Source: Micrasema longulum | Lineage: Eukaryota > Arthropoda > Insecta > Trichoptera > Brachycentridae | Direction: 5' to 3' | DNA length: 64,000 nt | Assembly: GCA_022494885.1 (NCBI GenBank) | Contig: JAGVSM010003999.1 | Location: 1-64,000 of the forward strand | Shown here: one piece after another, positions 33,210-42,854 of the stretch | Position numbering within the stretch: position 1 is the stretch's first letter | How the letters are laid out: the number at the start of each line of letters is the position of its first letter | The notes under the pieces: model-generated | Database searches by the model: none | What the model was told of the DNA's origin: nothing | The model's input: the letters and a program-made list of their open reading frames with translations, nothing else | Translations under genes and position numbers: made by a program

Positions 33210-34296
33210 ACAATATTTGAGTTTGTCCAAATGTTCGTAGACAAAAGACTGGATTTCACCCCCTCGGGAGTCATTAAGATTAACAAATTACAACAGGGAT
33301 GGAGAATACCTTAAATAAGAGAATATGGAATTCTAGGCATTTAAAGTTATTTATCGGTGGCTGTTTATGGCATAATTGGCTGGGGAGGTTGCTCGACAGT
33401 TGTCATGAACCCCCTAATCAAGACGCAAAAACTTATTCTTAGAGTTATGTTTCAGTGCCCTCCGATCTACCCATCTAAACCATTATTTCAATTCTTAAAA
33501 GTTCTTCATATTTGTCAAATCTATATCAAGAATGTATTGACAATTTTCTGGTCGGGCGACTACGGAGGGAGGTCCCAACTGCCAACAGAATGCCCGTACG
33601 AGGTTTTCGCGGAACCTAAACTTCTTAATACCGAGAACGCGTACGATGTTTGCTCGGAGACACTTTTCATATATAGCTCCGAGAGTGTTCAACGTTTTGG
33701 ATGAACATATTAAGTTCTCCAAAACAACGTCTATATTTAAGATGAAGATCCATAATTGGATAGTATTGAGGGATAGAGACCACTGTATGAGATTGCTTCG
33801 GGAATAAATGCATAACATCGCTGCTGTTTTCATTATTATCCATATACGAATATCGTATATGTGTATGTCATCACTGTCATACGTATTATTATAAAACTTT
33901 TGATTCCATTTTCGAAATGTATTATAAATTTTTATTAATTTTATTCTTCTATTATTATTTTGTTTATTTTTCTATTATTATTTTGTATATTGTTTTGATT
34001 ATTTTGCATATTGTTTTTGATTACCTGTATATTGTTTTAATATGCAAATAAATATTTTTGATTTATATATCGTAGAGTCCCGACTTAAAACGGAATTTTC
34101 TAACAAGTCGGGACAAAAAAAATATATAATTGTGTGTATGTAAAATTGTGTATTTTGTGCATTTAATAAAATAAATAAATAAACTGGGTGTAAAATGGCC
34201 ACTCAAACCAGCCAATCACAAGTCATAAGCCCTGTTAATGCCTAGAATTCCATATTCTCTTATTTAAGGTATTCTCCATCCCTGTTGTAATTTGTT
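33210..34296. mobile_element. Fold-back element FB-A, invaded by LINE-G
   Basis: The left arm (about 33,280-33,345) and right arm (about 34,200-34,296) are inverted copies containing 'aacaaattacaacagggatg', 'gagaataccttaaataagag' and 'ggaattctaggcatt'. The right arm continues into 'cttatgacttgtgattggct' on the reverse strand. A unique 70-80-bp piece ('caatatttgagtttgtccaa') precedes the left arm. An 11-bp sequence AAAATCACATT lies on both sides (33,199-33,209 and 34,297-34,307) and looks like a target duplication. Relatives: 41.8-42.8, 49.1-49.6, 53.8-54.4 and 54.8-55.1 kb. Confidence 0.7.
33346..34190 (+). mobile_element. LINE-G: reverse transcriptase C-terminus and 3' end
   Basis: Forward translation Y-G-I-I-G-W-G-G-C, then Q-K-L-I-L-R-V-M-F-Q-C-P-P-I-Y-P and V-L-H-I-C-Q-I-Y-I-K-N-V-L. 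After one frameshift near 33,575 it continues N-A-R-T-R-F-S-R-N-L-N, H-F-S-Y-I-A-P-R-V-F-N-V-L and F-K-M-K-I-H-N-W, with the stop at about 33,808. This is the C-terminal half of a Jockey/CR1-like LINE polyprotein. The 3' UTR has a 10-bp stem GTCCCGACTT / AAGTCGGGAC (34,077-34,114) and a TAAATAAATAAA tail. It is nested in FB-A. 5'-truncated, non-autonomous. Confidence 0.7.
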
Positions 34297-34337
34297 AAAA
34301 TCACATTGTTTTTATGTTTCACTTATATTATTATAAT

Positions 34338-34390
34338 TTGAGAACCAACTAGTTTCGGCAACACTATGCTTTCTTCAGGGTCAATTACAA
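34338..34390 (-). ncRNA. Hammerhead-ribozyme-like motif, type a, second copy
   Basis: On the reverse strand: CTGAAGA (34,072-equivalent offset; plus-strand TCTTCAG at 34,372-34,378), GAAA (plus TTTC 34,353-34,356), the self-complementary ACTAGT (34,348-34,353) and triplet GTT instead of GTC. Stem I keeps about four pairs (GACC with GGTT). The stem II right arm GTTGCC is intact, while its left arm is eroded. It is older than the 14.66-kb copy and probably inactive. A LINE tail adjoins it at 34,391. Confidence 0.5.
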
Positions 34391-34620
34391 GCTTTATTTA
34401 TTTATTTATACATCAACGGTTTAAAGAACCATTTACAATAAAAAGTTTTACAGAAATAATCACAGCAGTGAACAATTCATGTTATTCGTAATATGAAATA
34501 TAATAGAATAATTAAAATTAAATAACTTGATGAAAGTAAAATATTTATAAAAACAACAAAAAAGTAAAAAAGAAACATAACATACGAGTACCTAAGATGA
34601 CAATTGAAGTGAGAAAATCT
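34391..34620 (-). mobile_element. LINE 3' tail, family unassigned
   Basis: The reverse strand ends in GGTT-(5)-AACC (34,418-34,430) followed by 'gatgtataaataaataaat'. The arrangement (short palindrome, then TAAA tail) matches the other LINE ends here. The upstream sequence is A/T-rich without recognisable coding. Confidence 0.45.
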
Positions 34621-35287
34621 TATATTTTTAGTAAAAATATAACAAAGTAAAGTTGAGAATAATTTAGCAAAAAAATAAAAGTGGCTAGTATTTCACTAAG
34701 TTATAATGAAAACGAAAAATAATGCTACAATGAAACTTTATAATTAATAGGTTTTTAAGAGCAATATGAAAACATAAATAAGCCAAAAAAACACCTGTAT
34801 TCTATCAAGTGGTTGGAAGAACTAGATATTTGGCAATAATTCCACCAATGTATAATTTATACTCGTATATATATATAAAGAAATAAACAAAAATACGTAT
34901 GCAAGAACGACTGTTGTTGGGCGGAAAATAAGAACTATTAGGAAAGTTATATTATTGTCTATTCAAATACTTAGTTACTGCAATGCCATTGTCTAACATT
35001 AAAGTAAAAATGGACAGATTTTTTGATTTGTTGGCAATAGTTGGTAGTTCAAAGTATATTCGTATTTACGTTTTTGAAATTACTTTTCGTTTTTATTTCA
35101 TTGTGCATTCTATTTAACACTTATAAAGTTGAAGCACAAAAACGCCTAATTTTTGGGGTTTCAAAGTGATTTTTAATTTATTATAATAAATCTCGGTTTC
35201 GGCCAAAACGAGAACAGAATCCTGTTTTAGTGTTCCGATGGCTATTCTCATGTTAAAATCCTGAAAAAATTGAGTGCGGGAAAGTCC
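34621..35287. other. AT-rich spacer
   Basis: Nothing recognised. Confidence 0.45.
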
Positions 35288-35475
35288 GTCTCGTAAAATA
35301 GAGGTTGGCGCAATTGCCTTCCATGCTTGAGGTCCTGGGTTCGATTCCTGAAAGGGTTGATGCAAGCTAATTATAAAGTGGTTTACACCGCAATATTTTA
35401 TAGTCCCTGGAGTGGCATCTGAAGCGAAAGAGTGATTGCATTACCTTCCTGTAACAGATAATAAAGATATTTTGC
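35288..35475 (+). repeat. SINE-2 copy
   Basis: Head: 'ggttggcgcaattgccttcc', 'atgcttgaggtcctgggttc' and 'gattcctga' (B box). Body: 'gtggtttacac', 'gtccctggagtggcatctga' and 'ccttcctgtaacag'. It overlaps a chance reverse open frame at 35,114-35,365. Confidence 0.7.
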
Positions 35476-35479
35476 ATTG

Positions 35480-36330
35480 GTTTTACCATTGCAGGATCCC
35501 ATTCAGCATCAGGTGTAAATAGGGGTTTAATGATAATTTGATACAGTGATAAGCGTATAACAGTCAATGAAGTTTATTTAACTCTTGTGTGGCCATGATA
35601 TAATACGAGTCCACATAGGATGTAACTCGGGATATATCTCTCTTATTTAAAAAATGATGAAATTGTGTTTTTTTATTATCTTCAAATGTAGATTTTTTCT
35701 TCAGATGTGGAAGGTAAAATTTGTACAAATGTGCAAAATTATAATATAAAAAATGCTTATTCTTGCCATACGAAGAATAATTAAATTAATGAAAGTGATG
35801 CCAATACAACAATAAATCTGTTTACCTGAATAAGAAAAAGATAAAGAGGAAAGCAGGGGCGTTGATCTGGGGGCGGTGTTTGTGTGAGAGAGGAAATAGC
35901 ATTCAGATATCACGATAGATGCATATACTATATTTAAGACAAGAAAAACATCAGTCGTGTGTGTTTTTCTCATTCGTGTAAATTAATGACCCGCGTAATA
36001 ATTTTATAATAATTGATTGATTTTTTTTTTGTTGCTATAACTGGCCAAAATTGTATCATAATTTTTGTATATGATGGAAAACGAATTATTAAACAGTATG
36101 TCTCGTAACACAACGTTACATCACTGTTCCAAAGAATTTTTGTAGCACGCCATTTTAAGAGTTAAATATTCAAATTATAAGCGCGTAATGGATGGCATTT
36201 TAATTCACAGATCATTTCCTTCTTTTGCATTTTCAAAAGTATATCGTTTGATACTTGAGTTGGTTATATACAGAGGGGCCCGAGAAATCATGTCCAAAGG
36301 TAGAATGTTGGTGCCTCACAATGAGAAGAA
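35480..36330. other. Spacer, nothing recognised
   Basis: Open frames at 35,701-35,973 (reverse) and 36,188-36,379 (forward) show no domain. The second runs into repeat R5. Confidence 0.4.
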
Positions 36331-36334
36331 TTCG

Positions 36335-36555
36335 AATCACCCCATGTATGTTCCGCGATTTTGCGTAGTTTTCAAGTAACGATTTTCTAAACGAGTTTTT
36401 GAAAATTTATCGACCAGATTTTGTTTTAATTTCCGGAGGATTTTTTCAGCATTTTTTCTGCAACTCACTTATTTTAAATTGTACTTTCACACATAAAACA
36501 ATTAGCTTCGTTACAATTATGGAAGCTATAAAAATTTTTACCTAAAATGCAGATT
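36335..36555 (+). repeat. Inverted repeat R5, left arm
   Basis: Its reverse complement matches 37,605-37,843 in order: 'cgaatcacccc' and 'catgtatgttccgcgatttt', 'ttccggagg' region, 'ttgtactttcac' and 'cataaaacaatta'. About 1 kb separates the arms and contains a SINE-3 head, low-complexity A-rich sequence and R3 copy 2. Confidence 0.6.
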
Positions 36556-36625
36556 TAATGCATGTGGGATTTAAGCCACGGACCTTTGGTTTGTGAGTCC
36601 GAGACACTAGCCACAGGAACAAAAC
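36545..36625 (-). repeat. SINE-3 head fragment
   Basis: The reverse strand reads 'cctgtggctagtgtctcgga', 'ctcacaaaccaaaggtccgt' and 'ggcttaaatccca'. It lies at the inner end of the R5 left arm. Confidence 0.55.
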
Positions 36626-36974
36626 CAAGTATATTTTTTTTAAGTACAAAAAAGAAAAGGAAAAAAAACACAAATGGAAGTTTTTTAAAAATTTTAATTA
36701 AAGTAAAAAAGTTATTTAAAAGTCGGTTGTTAGTAATAACAAATGGAAATACTATTAGAAATAGAGAAAAAAAAATGTAAAAGTAATGAAAAGGTAAAAA
36801 TTAAAACAAAAAATGAAAAACATGCTCAGATGTAAAAAAAAAAACCTTTTTTAAAATGGAAAAACATATACATATTTTAAGTGGCTATAAGAAACGATGA
36901 GAAGAAAGTCTCACGGTAGTCAGGATCAAATCAGATCCTGTCATCAGGATCGAGGGGCATTTGACGTGGTTTCT

Positions 36975-37265
36975 TGATTATTACACGATACAGTGGATTA
37001 AGTGAGTTTTTGGTTGAAAAAATTACTTATTCGCGATTGCGGTAATAATATTAAAACTACATGCCCGATGACAGTTCGGTTCTTATATTTTGTTGTTATG
37101 TTATTTTTTTATTATATGCATTTGAATAATATTGAATATTTAATGTGTGCCGGAGACAAAAATGTGTTACCTATCCACAATAAGAATCGCAAAATCTTAA
37201 CCAGGGCCTGGTAGACAGCAAATAAATTCAACGTGTAACACACATACATATAATGTGGCGTCACC
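36975..37265 (+). repeat. Dispersed repeat R3, copy 2
   Basis: See copy 1 at 29,070. It also overlaps the chance open frame 37,002-37,214. Confidence 0.55.
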
Positions 37266-37604
37266 ACTTAGCTTTTGTATTAATACAAAAAAAGTAGTAG
37301 TTAATAGAAATCAGCCTTCATAGATACTGAGGGGAGAAAATATTTAGTCATTTTCACTTTGTGTTTCCTGCTACTTGTGTCACCATTTTATCTGTAACAG
37401 TTATTTTTTGTGAGTTAACATACTTTCTATCATAATTATCCTTTGAAATTTTCCACCCCAGTATCTTTAAAGGGAAAGCCTATTAAGTACTCCTTTTTTG
37501 TTTTATTACAAAAGCGCAGTTTAAAACGTTACTCAGAAACTAAGGATTTTTCTTTTTAAATTTTAAATTTAAAGTTGAAGGTTCAAGTCTGACTCGTTTA
37601 AACT

Positions 37605-37843
37605 CAAACTCTGCATTTTAGGTCAAAACTTTTGTAGCTTTTACTAATGTTACGAAACTGATTGTTTTATGCGTGAAAGTACAAAATAAAAAGAATGACA
37701 AACAAAAAAAATCCTAAAAAACCTTCCGAAATTAAATTAAAAAAAACAAAATTGATCAAGACGAAAATTTTCAAAAAATCATAACACAAAAACGACGCAC
37801 AATCGCGGAACATACATGGGGGTGATTCGGATACCTCTTGCCA
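37605..37843 (-). repeat. Inverted repeat R5, right arm
   Basis: Reverse-complement partner of 36,335-36,555. Landmarks on the + strand are 'ttgttttatgcgtgaaagta', 'caatcgcggaacatacatgg' and 'gggtgattcgg'. Confidence 0.6.
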
Positions 37844-37844
37844 C

Positions 37845-38904
37845 GGTGTATATTTAAGTTTTTACAAACCCTTCTTAAACCTTTTCAAAATCAGATATAA
37901 AAAATAGTCAACGTCGCATTTTTTGCACATCCGTCGTTTTAGTACGATCACGACAATATATTTTCATATAAATGTATCTGAATAGAAATATTTTATACGA
38001 AATATAAAATAATGTTTCATAGTACAAATACATGTAGCCCTTATATACTGTTCTTTATTACTATTTTTTGCTTCGCTTTGCTAGATTATTTTTTACTTCT
38101 GACTTTTTTTGGCATGCCATTTTTGTAAAAATGAAAGTTAAATTTATGAAAGAAAAAATCTTATTTTCCGCATACATCGAAATTTGTGATTTCCTGCTAC
38201 ACACAATTTTATGCGGTGAAAAAATCGTAAAAAAGATTCATAAAATACGCTTTTTCGCGTTTTTAGCAATATCAGTAAAAAAATATGCATCCAGAGTATT
38301 TCGTTTTATGCCTTTTCTTAGAACATTTTATTAAATTTACGCATTCATACAAATAATATTTTGGTGTTGCCACGGTATAAAAATACGCCTAAAATAGATG
38401 TAAGCAAAATACTATAGAATTATAATATACCAGAAGGCGCGTAGAAACTTGTCTGTACACATTGCACTGTGTCCAAAAGTCTTACATCTCGTCTGCGCGC
38501 ATGCGTAAAGTGACCGCATAATGTTACCAGACCGCGAACAATATATTATCAAAACACAAATGGAAGATAAGTTTGAGTAATTTTATGTTATGTTTTACCA
38601 CAAAAAATATTTTACTGACTGGACTATAAAAAAAACGGTTATTTTATTAGGCAAACGTACAAAAAGAATTAAGTAATAATTCAGTAAAAAGGTAAATCAA
38701 TACCGTTAAATATTATACTAAGGTTTTGTTATTGAAAGCCGGTTAGAAAAACCGACTACCCTGGCAATACAAACAAAATTTCTTCATTGTTTTATTTAAT
38801 ATTCTGAGAGACGGTAAAATTATTCTTCAATAATATTATTTGTGAATTGGCTACTTACACATGAAATGTGAACCAACCCTATTGCCCTTTGATCGCAGCA
38901 ATAT
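37845..38904. other. AT-rich spacer
   Basis: The 88-residue open frame at 38,068-38,334 is rich in F, K and I with no recognisable domain. Probably chance. Confidence 0.45.
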
Positions 38905-39438
38905 TTTGACACTTAAAGCAGTTCATAATGGAGTTCTGGTACCAACCCTAATGTATGGAAGCGAAGCATGGAGTTGGAAAAAAAGGGACGAAAGTAGACT
39001 GAATGCTGTTGAAATGCGATCCCTCAGGCGAATGTGCGGAAAAACAATGTATGATAGGTGCCCCAATGTCGAAATTAGAGCAGAATGCAAGGCTGAGTTA
39101 AGCATTATCGACAAAATTAAGAAAGGTCTTTTGCGATGGTTCGGTCATGTGGAGCGAATGAATGATGAAAGAACGGCTAAAAGATTTATGATGCGAATGT
39201 GTCTGGTTGTAGAAGTCGAGGAAGGCCGAGAAAGACATGGCATGATCAAGTACAAACAAATTCTTGAAAGTGGTCATGTGAAAAGTCGGAATAATCGACG
39301 TGCGTGCATGAGAAGATGTATGAATGTGAAGGAAGCAAAGGAAGTGTGCCAGAACAGAGTAGTGTGGCGTTCTATCCTCTCTGCCTACCCCTCCGGGGAA
39401 ATGGCGTGATGGTTAGTTAGTTAGTTAGTTAGTTAGTT
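38905..39438 (+). mobile_element. LINE-A, 3' copy with open C-terminal frame
   Basis: The open frame runs to the stop at 39,409. From about residue 25 it reads L-V-P-T-L-M-Y-G-S-E-A-W-S-W, E-M-R-S-L-R-R-M-C-G, L-R-W-F-G-H-V-E-R-M, S-R-N-N-R-R-A-C-M-R-R-C and W-R-S-I-L-S-A-Y-P. This is collinear with the C-terminus of the 27.6-kb copy and uninterrupted, so it is comparatively young. The first 15 or so residues come from flanking DNA, so the apparent start is not a real start. A small disruption after A-K-R-F-M-M replaces the usual G-R-P-R block. The tail is (GTTA)n at 39,411-39,438. Confidence 0.8.
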
Positions 39439-39444
39439 CTATGA

Positions 39445-40250
39445 GTGTTTTCTGCAAAAAGAAAAATGCATTTTTTTGCGATGAATACCATTTTCAGAAA
39501 GTGGTTATTACAGGTTTTTGTATGACCTGTTTTTAGCAGAACATAGAATCAACCTTACTGAACACGATGCTGCCAATATATCATTTTTTAATGAATTATA
39601 ATGAGGCTGATTTTTGCCTAACTACGTTCAATTAGCTTTCTTACAAAAGATGGCGGGCTTGTGGTTAGGGCATAGTACTATATATAATATATTATATCCG
39701 AGTGATAAAATTAAGTTCCACACTAAGAAACATATAAATTTATGTGAGGCATTATTTTAAAAGTCATTTCTAAACTTTTTCAAGTAATCGTTTCCTGGTA
39801 AAATCCGTCCAACGAACGCTCAATCGAATTGGCAAGCAAAGTAATGGGCGATTCGTAGCTAGAATAATCTTCGGTATTATTTTTTAGATCGGAATCAGCG
39901 ATTTTATGTTAGTTTTTAAAGTTACGTGAGCTGACGGCAGAGGAAATGACGTCATTAAGTAAAATAGCTGGTGATTGTTGGAGCGGGAAACCCTTTATTC
40001 CTTGATCCGAAGGGTGAGATAGGACTACACATGCCACATCCCATACTTGGGGTGGATTTCCTTAAATTGGGTTCAATTGATCGGGTTGCTCCGACAGAAA
40101 TAAAAAAGTATGCCCAAATATTTCAAGGCATTTAATGAATAATATTTTTTTTTTAAACGCTTAACTACTTTTACAAAAATTTTACATTAAAAAATTGCCA
40201 GTTCATTACTATTAAAAAAAGAAGTTTACTGTTCCCATAATAATTGACCT
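39445..40250. other. Spacer, nothing recognised
   Basis: 39,780-40,080 is less A/T-rich but shows no frame or repeat I recognise. Confidence 0.4.
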
Positions 40251-40254
40251 AAAT

Positions 40255-40362
40255 ATTTCAATTTTGGTAGCCATTTTCTCTAAAATAACACACTATTAGA
40301 AAATAACTCGGACCTCTGATCCGCGAGTCTGTAATACTAGCCAAGGGACCGCAACCCGATTA
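40255..40362 (-). repeat. SINE-3 copy
   Basis: The reverse strand shows 'tgcggtcccttggctagta', 'gactcgcggatcagaggtcc' and a body with 'ttttctaatagtgtgttatt'. Confidence 0.6.
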
Positions 40363-40499
40363 TTTTTTAATTTAATTTAAATTTAAATAAAATTGCTTTC
40401 CTTTTAATCATTTTTTTAATAAATGGTTTAGAAGCTACATAAGCTATCATGAATACTATCCTATTTTATTTAAACAGCGTCTACTGAATATTCAATATT

Positions 40500-40690
40500 T
40501 AATCATCATCATTTTCTTACCACACCTAATGGTGCATACAGCACTGAGTTGGTATACCAATTACAGCGCGCCTTAATCATTTTTGTAACATAGTAAGATG
40601 ATCAAACTTAGGCTTCAAGTGCCAGTCCAGAGACTAATAAAAATTCTGAAGCAAAAATATTTTTTCCAACGTGCTGACCGTTACATCACA
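40500..40690 (-). repeat. SINE-2 body
   Basis: Reverse strand order: 'agtctctggactggcacttg', 'aagcctaagtttgatcatct', 'atgttacaaaaatgatta', 'gtataccaac' and 'gtgctgtatgcaccattagg'. Confidence 0.65.
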
Positions 40691-40699
40691 AAACGGTAA

Positions 40700-41610
40700 A
40701 AATAATAATAAACTAAATGTTATCAAATATTTGTATATAACCACTTACCGACTTTTCTATGTCTACTGCTACGAATCCGGTAAGAAAAAAAAAGATTTAC
40801 TTAATTTTAACTAATTTTATTGAATAAACAAACGTTTGAGACGCTGTAATCACGACAATAATTTCAAAGGTATATAAAACAATATGTTTTTAAAAAAATA
40901 ATATCAATCGCAACTAATTTAAATCAAAAAAAGTTTAGGCACTAAACGCTAAATGATAATAGATTGAGCATAAAATATATATTGCTTAAATAAAAGTAAG
41001 TAATTTAACGCTGACTGAAAAAAATTAAGCCAAAATTGAACCTCGGGGTTTCTAAAAATTGTAAAAGACTGCACTCACGTAATTTTGGTTTTATTTTCTC
41101 AATACTGGCATACGCGACCTCTGCACACAGAGTGAGACATTCGTGACTTCAAAGATCAAGGTGCAATTGCACTTTGCTCGATGCATTTTTCTCAAACAGC
41201 TATCTAAAAAGCTTTGCGCTCTTAGCTTTCTCTCTGACGTAAATGAAAAGTAATGAAACGAATAGAAACTAATTTAAGACCGCTGTGTAAAAGTTTCCTA
41301 AAGGATATCTACCTCACTTAATGTACCTTCACAGCATCCCCACCTGTGGTTAAAAGCTTCCAATAATAATATATATGGGTTATCTTCTTTTAGGTTTTGC
41401 TCTTAAATTTTCATATAGATTAATAATGAACTAGAGATAACACTTTCACAACTATTAAAAACTTTAGGATCTAATTATAAATGTGTAATATAATATAAAC
41501 CACCATTTTTACAGCATTTTTACTGGTTTGACAACTTAGCCATCTGTGTGAATGTCTTAATTACATTTTTTTTAAACATCATGATTTTCCAATTCATAGG
41601 GCACTGCATC
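40700..41610. other. Spacer, nothing recognised
   Basis: Unassigned. Palindrome-like 'aggtgcaattgcactt' near 41,160. Confidence 0.4.
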
Positions 41611-41619
41611 TCGACCGGT

Positions 41620-41745
41620 AAAATGATAAAACTAACGCCTCGAGTGTCCATGAACAATGAAATATTCCAGTTTAAATGACTTTTTGAGTTTATATTTCGT
41701 GTCGATCTTTTCAAGAATTGAATCTGTGACTTCAATCATGAAAGA
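41620..41745 (-). repeat. SINE-2 fragment
   Basis: Weak match on the reverse strand: B-box-like 'agattcaattctt', 'ggaatatttcattg' and 'ggacactcgaggcgtta'. Confidence 0.4.
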
Positions 41746-41959
41746 CACCATACTTCGAGGCGAATTGAAAATATCTTCGCTCGATTTCCTTATTTAGAAC
41801 TTTTACCTGAGAGCAGCCACCGAGTCGAAAACATATTGAGTTGTCAACGATATTTTGAGTTTGTCCAAACTTTTGTAGACAAAGACTGGATTCAACTCCC
41901 TAGAATGCTGTTAATACTAAAACATTACAATAGAGATGAAGAACATTTTAGAGAAGGTA

Positions 41960-42258
41960 ATAGTAATTTTTGTCCTTTTTTGTCCTTATCCCGCCCAATT
42001 TACAGTAACTTAATGTTCTTAAAATTAATATTTAAAAAATCTTTGATTATTGAGTACTTGAAAATAACATTTTTATGTGTATAAATTGTTTGTATTTATT
42101 TGATATGTAATATATATATTCTTTACTAACTTTGTATACTATGTGGAAATCTGTTATTGGTTCTGAGTTTATACACTAAATCTGTTTGTTTACTAAAAAT
42201 ATGTATGTAGAACTGTTGATTTCCCTAATAAAATAAAAATAAAAATAAAAATAAAATA
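41960..42258 (+). mobile_element. LINE-C 3' UTR inserted in FB-B
   Basis: Shared with 16,050-16,300: 'cccacccaatttaca', 'tatactatgtg', 'aaatctgttattg', 'ctgagtttatacacta' and 'aaatatgtatgta'. It ends in (AAATA/AAAAT)n. The tail abuts FB sequence 'tatagaagtctaggc'. Confidence 0.7.
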
Positions 42259-42631
42259 AAATATAGAAGTCTAGGCATCTACATTGGCTAGTTGTGGCCA
42301 CCTTACACAATGTACCATTTACCATTGTGCTCATATTTGAACATCTACATATATTCATTCAATTTTTAAATTTAATAAAAATAAAAGTTTCAGGCGTTGC
42401 CTATTATGTAAGTGATATAATTCAATCAGATTAATCTCACCCGCATAATAATGAGGGTTTCAGCTCTTTATCTTCAAAAAACGTCAACAAATGAAACAAT
42501 TGAAGAAATATATATGTTTAAATAGGGGCAGAATGGTAAATGTTACACAATGTGTAAGGTGGCTACTTAAACCAATCAATGGCAGGTCATAAGCCCTGTA
42601 GATATTTTTATTTATTTTATTTATTTTTATT

Positions 42632-42782
42632 TATGGAGGCCCAATTACAGTGATGAATTACATCACAAAACACCCAGGCTAGAGAAAAATCACATTGAAT
42701 TTTTGTGTTCTCACCGGGAATCGAACTCGGAACCTTCCGTGAGTGAGTCAAGTGTCTTGACTACTACACCACGGAGGCCGCC
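42632..42782 (-). repeat. SINE-1 copy nested in FB-B
   Basis: Reverse-strand copy with a complete head at the right (ggcggcctccgtggtgtagt; B box 'ggttcgattcc' region slightly changed). The body ends near 42,635. Confidence 0.8.
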
Positions 42783-42854
42783 TAGACTAATATATTACCT
42801 TCTCTGAAATGTTATTCATCTCTGTTGTAATGTGTTGATATTGAGTTGTATTTG

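Larger units (their letters stand above)
41845..42837. mobile_element. Fold-back element FB-B, invaded by LINE-C and SINE-1
   Basis: Best-resolved FB copy. Left arm: 41,895-41,958 plus 42,259-42,360. Right arm, inverted: 42,500-42,627 plus 42,783-42,837. The paired parts include 'acattacaa.agagatga', 'gagaaggtaat', 'gaagtctaggcat', 'ccaccttacacaatgt' and 'catttaccattgtgc' or variant. The centre (42,380-42,490) holds 'caggcgttgccta'. Removing the LINE-C end (41,960-42,258) and the SINE-1 (42,632-42,782) restores continuous arms. ATATTGAGTTGT (12 bp) occurs at 41,833-41,844 and 42,838-42,849, a likely target duplication. Confidence 0.75.

Noticed and set aside
38861..38904. ATG of the 182-residue frame as a natural start
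   Set aside because: The first residues come from flanking DNA. LINE-A homology begins at about 38,905, so the start is accidental.
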